This document shows, piece after piece, positions 15,025 to 16,124 of a stretch of DNA of 16,124 nucleotides; position 1 is the first letter of the stretch; the number at the start of each line of letters is the position of its first letter. The stretch is from Bacteroides sp. GTDB taxonomy: Bacteria; Bacteroidota; Bacteroidia; Bacteroidales; Bacteroidaceae. The notes below the pieces were generated by a model. The model had not been told where the DNA came from and did not search any database. It saw only the letters and a program-made list of their open reading frames with translations. Where the stretch lies: positions 1 through 16,124 of the forward strand of contig JASLIW010000046.1 in assembly GCA_030152865.1 (NCBI GenBank), read 5' to 3'. The position numbers and the translations under genes were made by a program.

Positions 15025-15046
15025 AAAAATAAGATATCTGTTTTTT
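15025..15046. promoter_or_regulatory. AT-rich palindrome in the galM/manA divergent region, possible operator
   Basis: AAAAA, two unpaired bases, the self-complementary AGATATCT (15032-15039), two unpaired bases, then TTTTT: a 22-bp imperfect palindrome. It lies about 90 nt upstream of the galM promoter and about 95 nt upstream of the manA start, where a shared regulator could bind. For manA itself only 7-of-8 matches to TAnnTTTG are seen (15092-15099 and 15114-15121), without a -33 element. The surrounding 262-nt gap holds no gene that I can see. Confidence 0.3.
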
Positions 15047-15142
15047 CTGATTATAAAGGGACACATATTCTTATTATCCATTGAATTTTTATAGTTTTAC
15101 CTATTATATGCCTTACATTTAATCTTTTAAACAAATATAATT

Positions 15143-16114
15143 ATGTATCCTTATACATTTAAACCCCTCTTAAAGCAAGCCCTTTGGGGGGGAAGTAGAA
15201 TAATCCCTTTTAAGCAACTTCAGTTAAACCAAGATCAAGTAGGAGAGAGTTGGGAAATCTCTGGAGTTAAGGGCTCTGAGTCTATTGTCGCTACTGGTCC
15301 AGATGAGGGACTCTCACTTCCCAAGCTAGTTGAAAAGTATGGTGCAGATCTGGTGGGTAGGGCTAACTACTTACGATTTGGTAATCAGTTCCCTTTACTG
15401 ATAAAATTTATCGATGCAGAGCAAGACTTATCCATTCAAGTGCACCCTAATGATGAACTGGCCAAGAAGAGACATGACTCGTATGGTAAAACAGAAATGT
15501 GGTATGTTATAGATGCACAGAAAGAGGCTACGCTTTACTCAGGTTTTAAGGAAAAAATAGATTCTAAAGAGTATGAACAGCGTGTTGCCGATAGTACCTT
15601 AACAGAAGTATTGGCAAAACACCCAATAGCAGCAGGTGATGTGTTCTTCTTACCAGCTGGTCGTGTACACAGTATAGGTGCTGGTGCATTTATTGCAGAG
15701 ATTCAACAAACCTCAGACATTACTTATCGTATTTTTGACTTCAACCGAAAGGATAAGAATGGAAAGCTAAGAGAACTACATACTGATTTAGCCAAGGAAG
15801 CTATAGACTACACTGTTCAGGATGATTATCGCACGCATTATAAGCCTCTTCAAAATGAGCCTGTTGAGCTGGTGTCCTGTACTTATTTTACCACTACTCT
15901 TTACGATTTTACCGATGAGGTATTGTGCGACTATACTGAATTAGACTCCTTTGTAATCTATATGATAGTAGGAGGGGGAGCTAAGATAACAAGTGGAGAT
16001 GGCTATGAGCTAGATGTGCAGGCAGGTCAGACTGTTTTAATTCCGGCTCTAACCCAAGAGGTGCAAATCACTCCACATCCAGATGGAGTAAAGTTGTTGG
16101 AAGTTTATATCTAA
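15143..16114 (+). CDS. manA: Mannose-6-phosphate isomerase, class I
   Basis: 323-residue cupin-fold zinc enzyme that interconverts mannose-6-phosphate and fructose-6-phosphate. Zinc ligands typical of type I ManA are present: Q99 and H101 in SIQVHPND (97-104), E118 in KTEMWY, and H176 in AGRVHSIG. The conserved arginine R196 is in TYRIFDFNR (194-202). Length matches the short Bacillus/Bacteroides form rather than the longer enterobacterial one. It is divergent from galM and is the only complete plus-strand gene in the window. The window ends 10 nt after its stop, so a downstream partner cannot be seen. Confidence 0.95.
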   Translation: MYPYTFKPLLKQALWGGSRIIPFKQLQLNQDQVGESWEISGVKGSESIVATGPDEGLSLPKLVEKYGADLVGRANYLRFGNQFPLLIKFIDAEQDLSIQVHPNDELAKKRHDSYGKTEMWYVIDAQKEATLYSGFKEKIDSKEYEQRVADSTLTEVLAKHPIAAGDVFFLPAGRVHSIGAGAFIAEIQQTSDITYRIFDFNRKDKNGKLRELHTDLAKEAIDYTVQDDYRTHYKPLQNEPVELVSCTYFTTTLYDFTDEVLCDYTELDSFVIYMIVGGGAKITSGDGYELDVQAGQTVLIPALTQEVQITPHPDGVKLLEVYI

Positions 16115-16124
16115 ATGAGGGCGG

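Noticed and set aside
1..16124. CRISPR array, tRNA or rRNA gene, insertion sequence, phage or defence genes
   Set aside because: No regularly spaced repeats, no cloverleaf or rRNA-like stretch, no transposase or integrase motif and no flanking repeats were seen. Nearly all of the sequence is accounted for by housekeeping genes.

Overview
The window looks like ordinary chromosomal DNA from a member of the Bacteroidales, most likely the family Bacteroidaceae. The reasons are: a Porin_10-type outer-membrane protein, a FucP-family glucose/galactose carrier, the order galM - sugar carrier - galK with manA divergent, and upstream elements of the form TTTG - about 20 nt - TAnnTTTG, which is the promoter pattern of the Bacteroides primary sigma factor. 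Genus and species cannot be fixed from the sequence. I see no sign of recent transfer, mobile DNA, phage, CRISPR or RNA genes.

Layout. 1-495 (+) is the C-terminal end of an OmpP1/FadL-type outer-membrane barrel. It converges on a minus-strand pair: a Gfo/Idh/MocA dehydrogenase (2051-1065) followed by guanine deaminase (1053-586). A long perfect hairpin (528-562) separates the two. Next on the minus strand is a Porin_10 outer-membrane protein (5184-3046) followed 5 nt later by a membrane-tethered solute-binding (SBP_bac_3/MltF-like) protein (3040-2207). Then comes a tight six-gene operon read from 8496 to 5299: a TPR protein, a 2[4Fe-4S] ferredoxin subunit, the alpha (VorB-like) subunit, a 55-residue two-helix membrane protein that I found by reading the gap, the TPP-binding beta subunit and the gamma subunit of a 2-oxoacid:ferredoxin oxidoreductase. 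Next are transketolase and ribose-5-phosphate isomerase B (11079-8622), then galM - gluP-like carrier - galK (14880-11311). Mannose-6-phosphate isomerase (15143-16114, +) is divergent from galM.

How the genes fit together. The right half is central sugar metabolism. The carrier brings in glucose or galactose, GalM interconverts anomers, GalK makes galactose-1-phosphate, ManA links mannose-6-P to fructose-6-P, and Tkt plus RpiB run the non-oxidative pentose phosphate pathway. The 2-oxoacid oxidoreductase makes or consumes acyl-CoA with ferredoxin, as expected in an anaerobe. Perfect intrinsic-terminator hairpins close the vor, tkt-rpiB and gal operons.

The least explained items are the small two-helix membrane protein inside the oxidoreductase operon, the TPR protein at its head, the SBP/porin pair, and an AT-rich palindrome in the galM/manA divergent region. 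None of these amounts to clear evidence of a new system.
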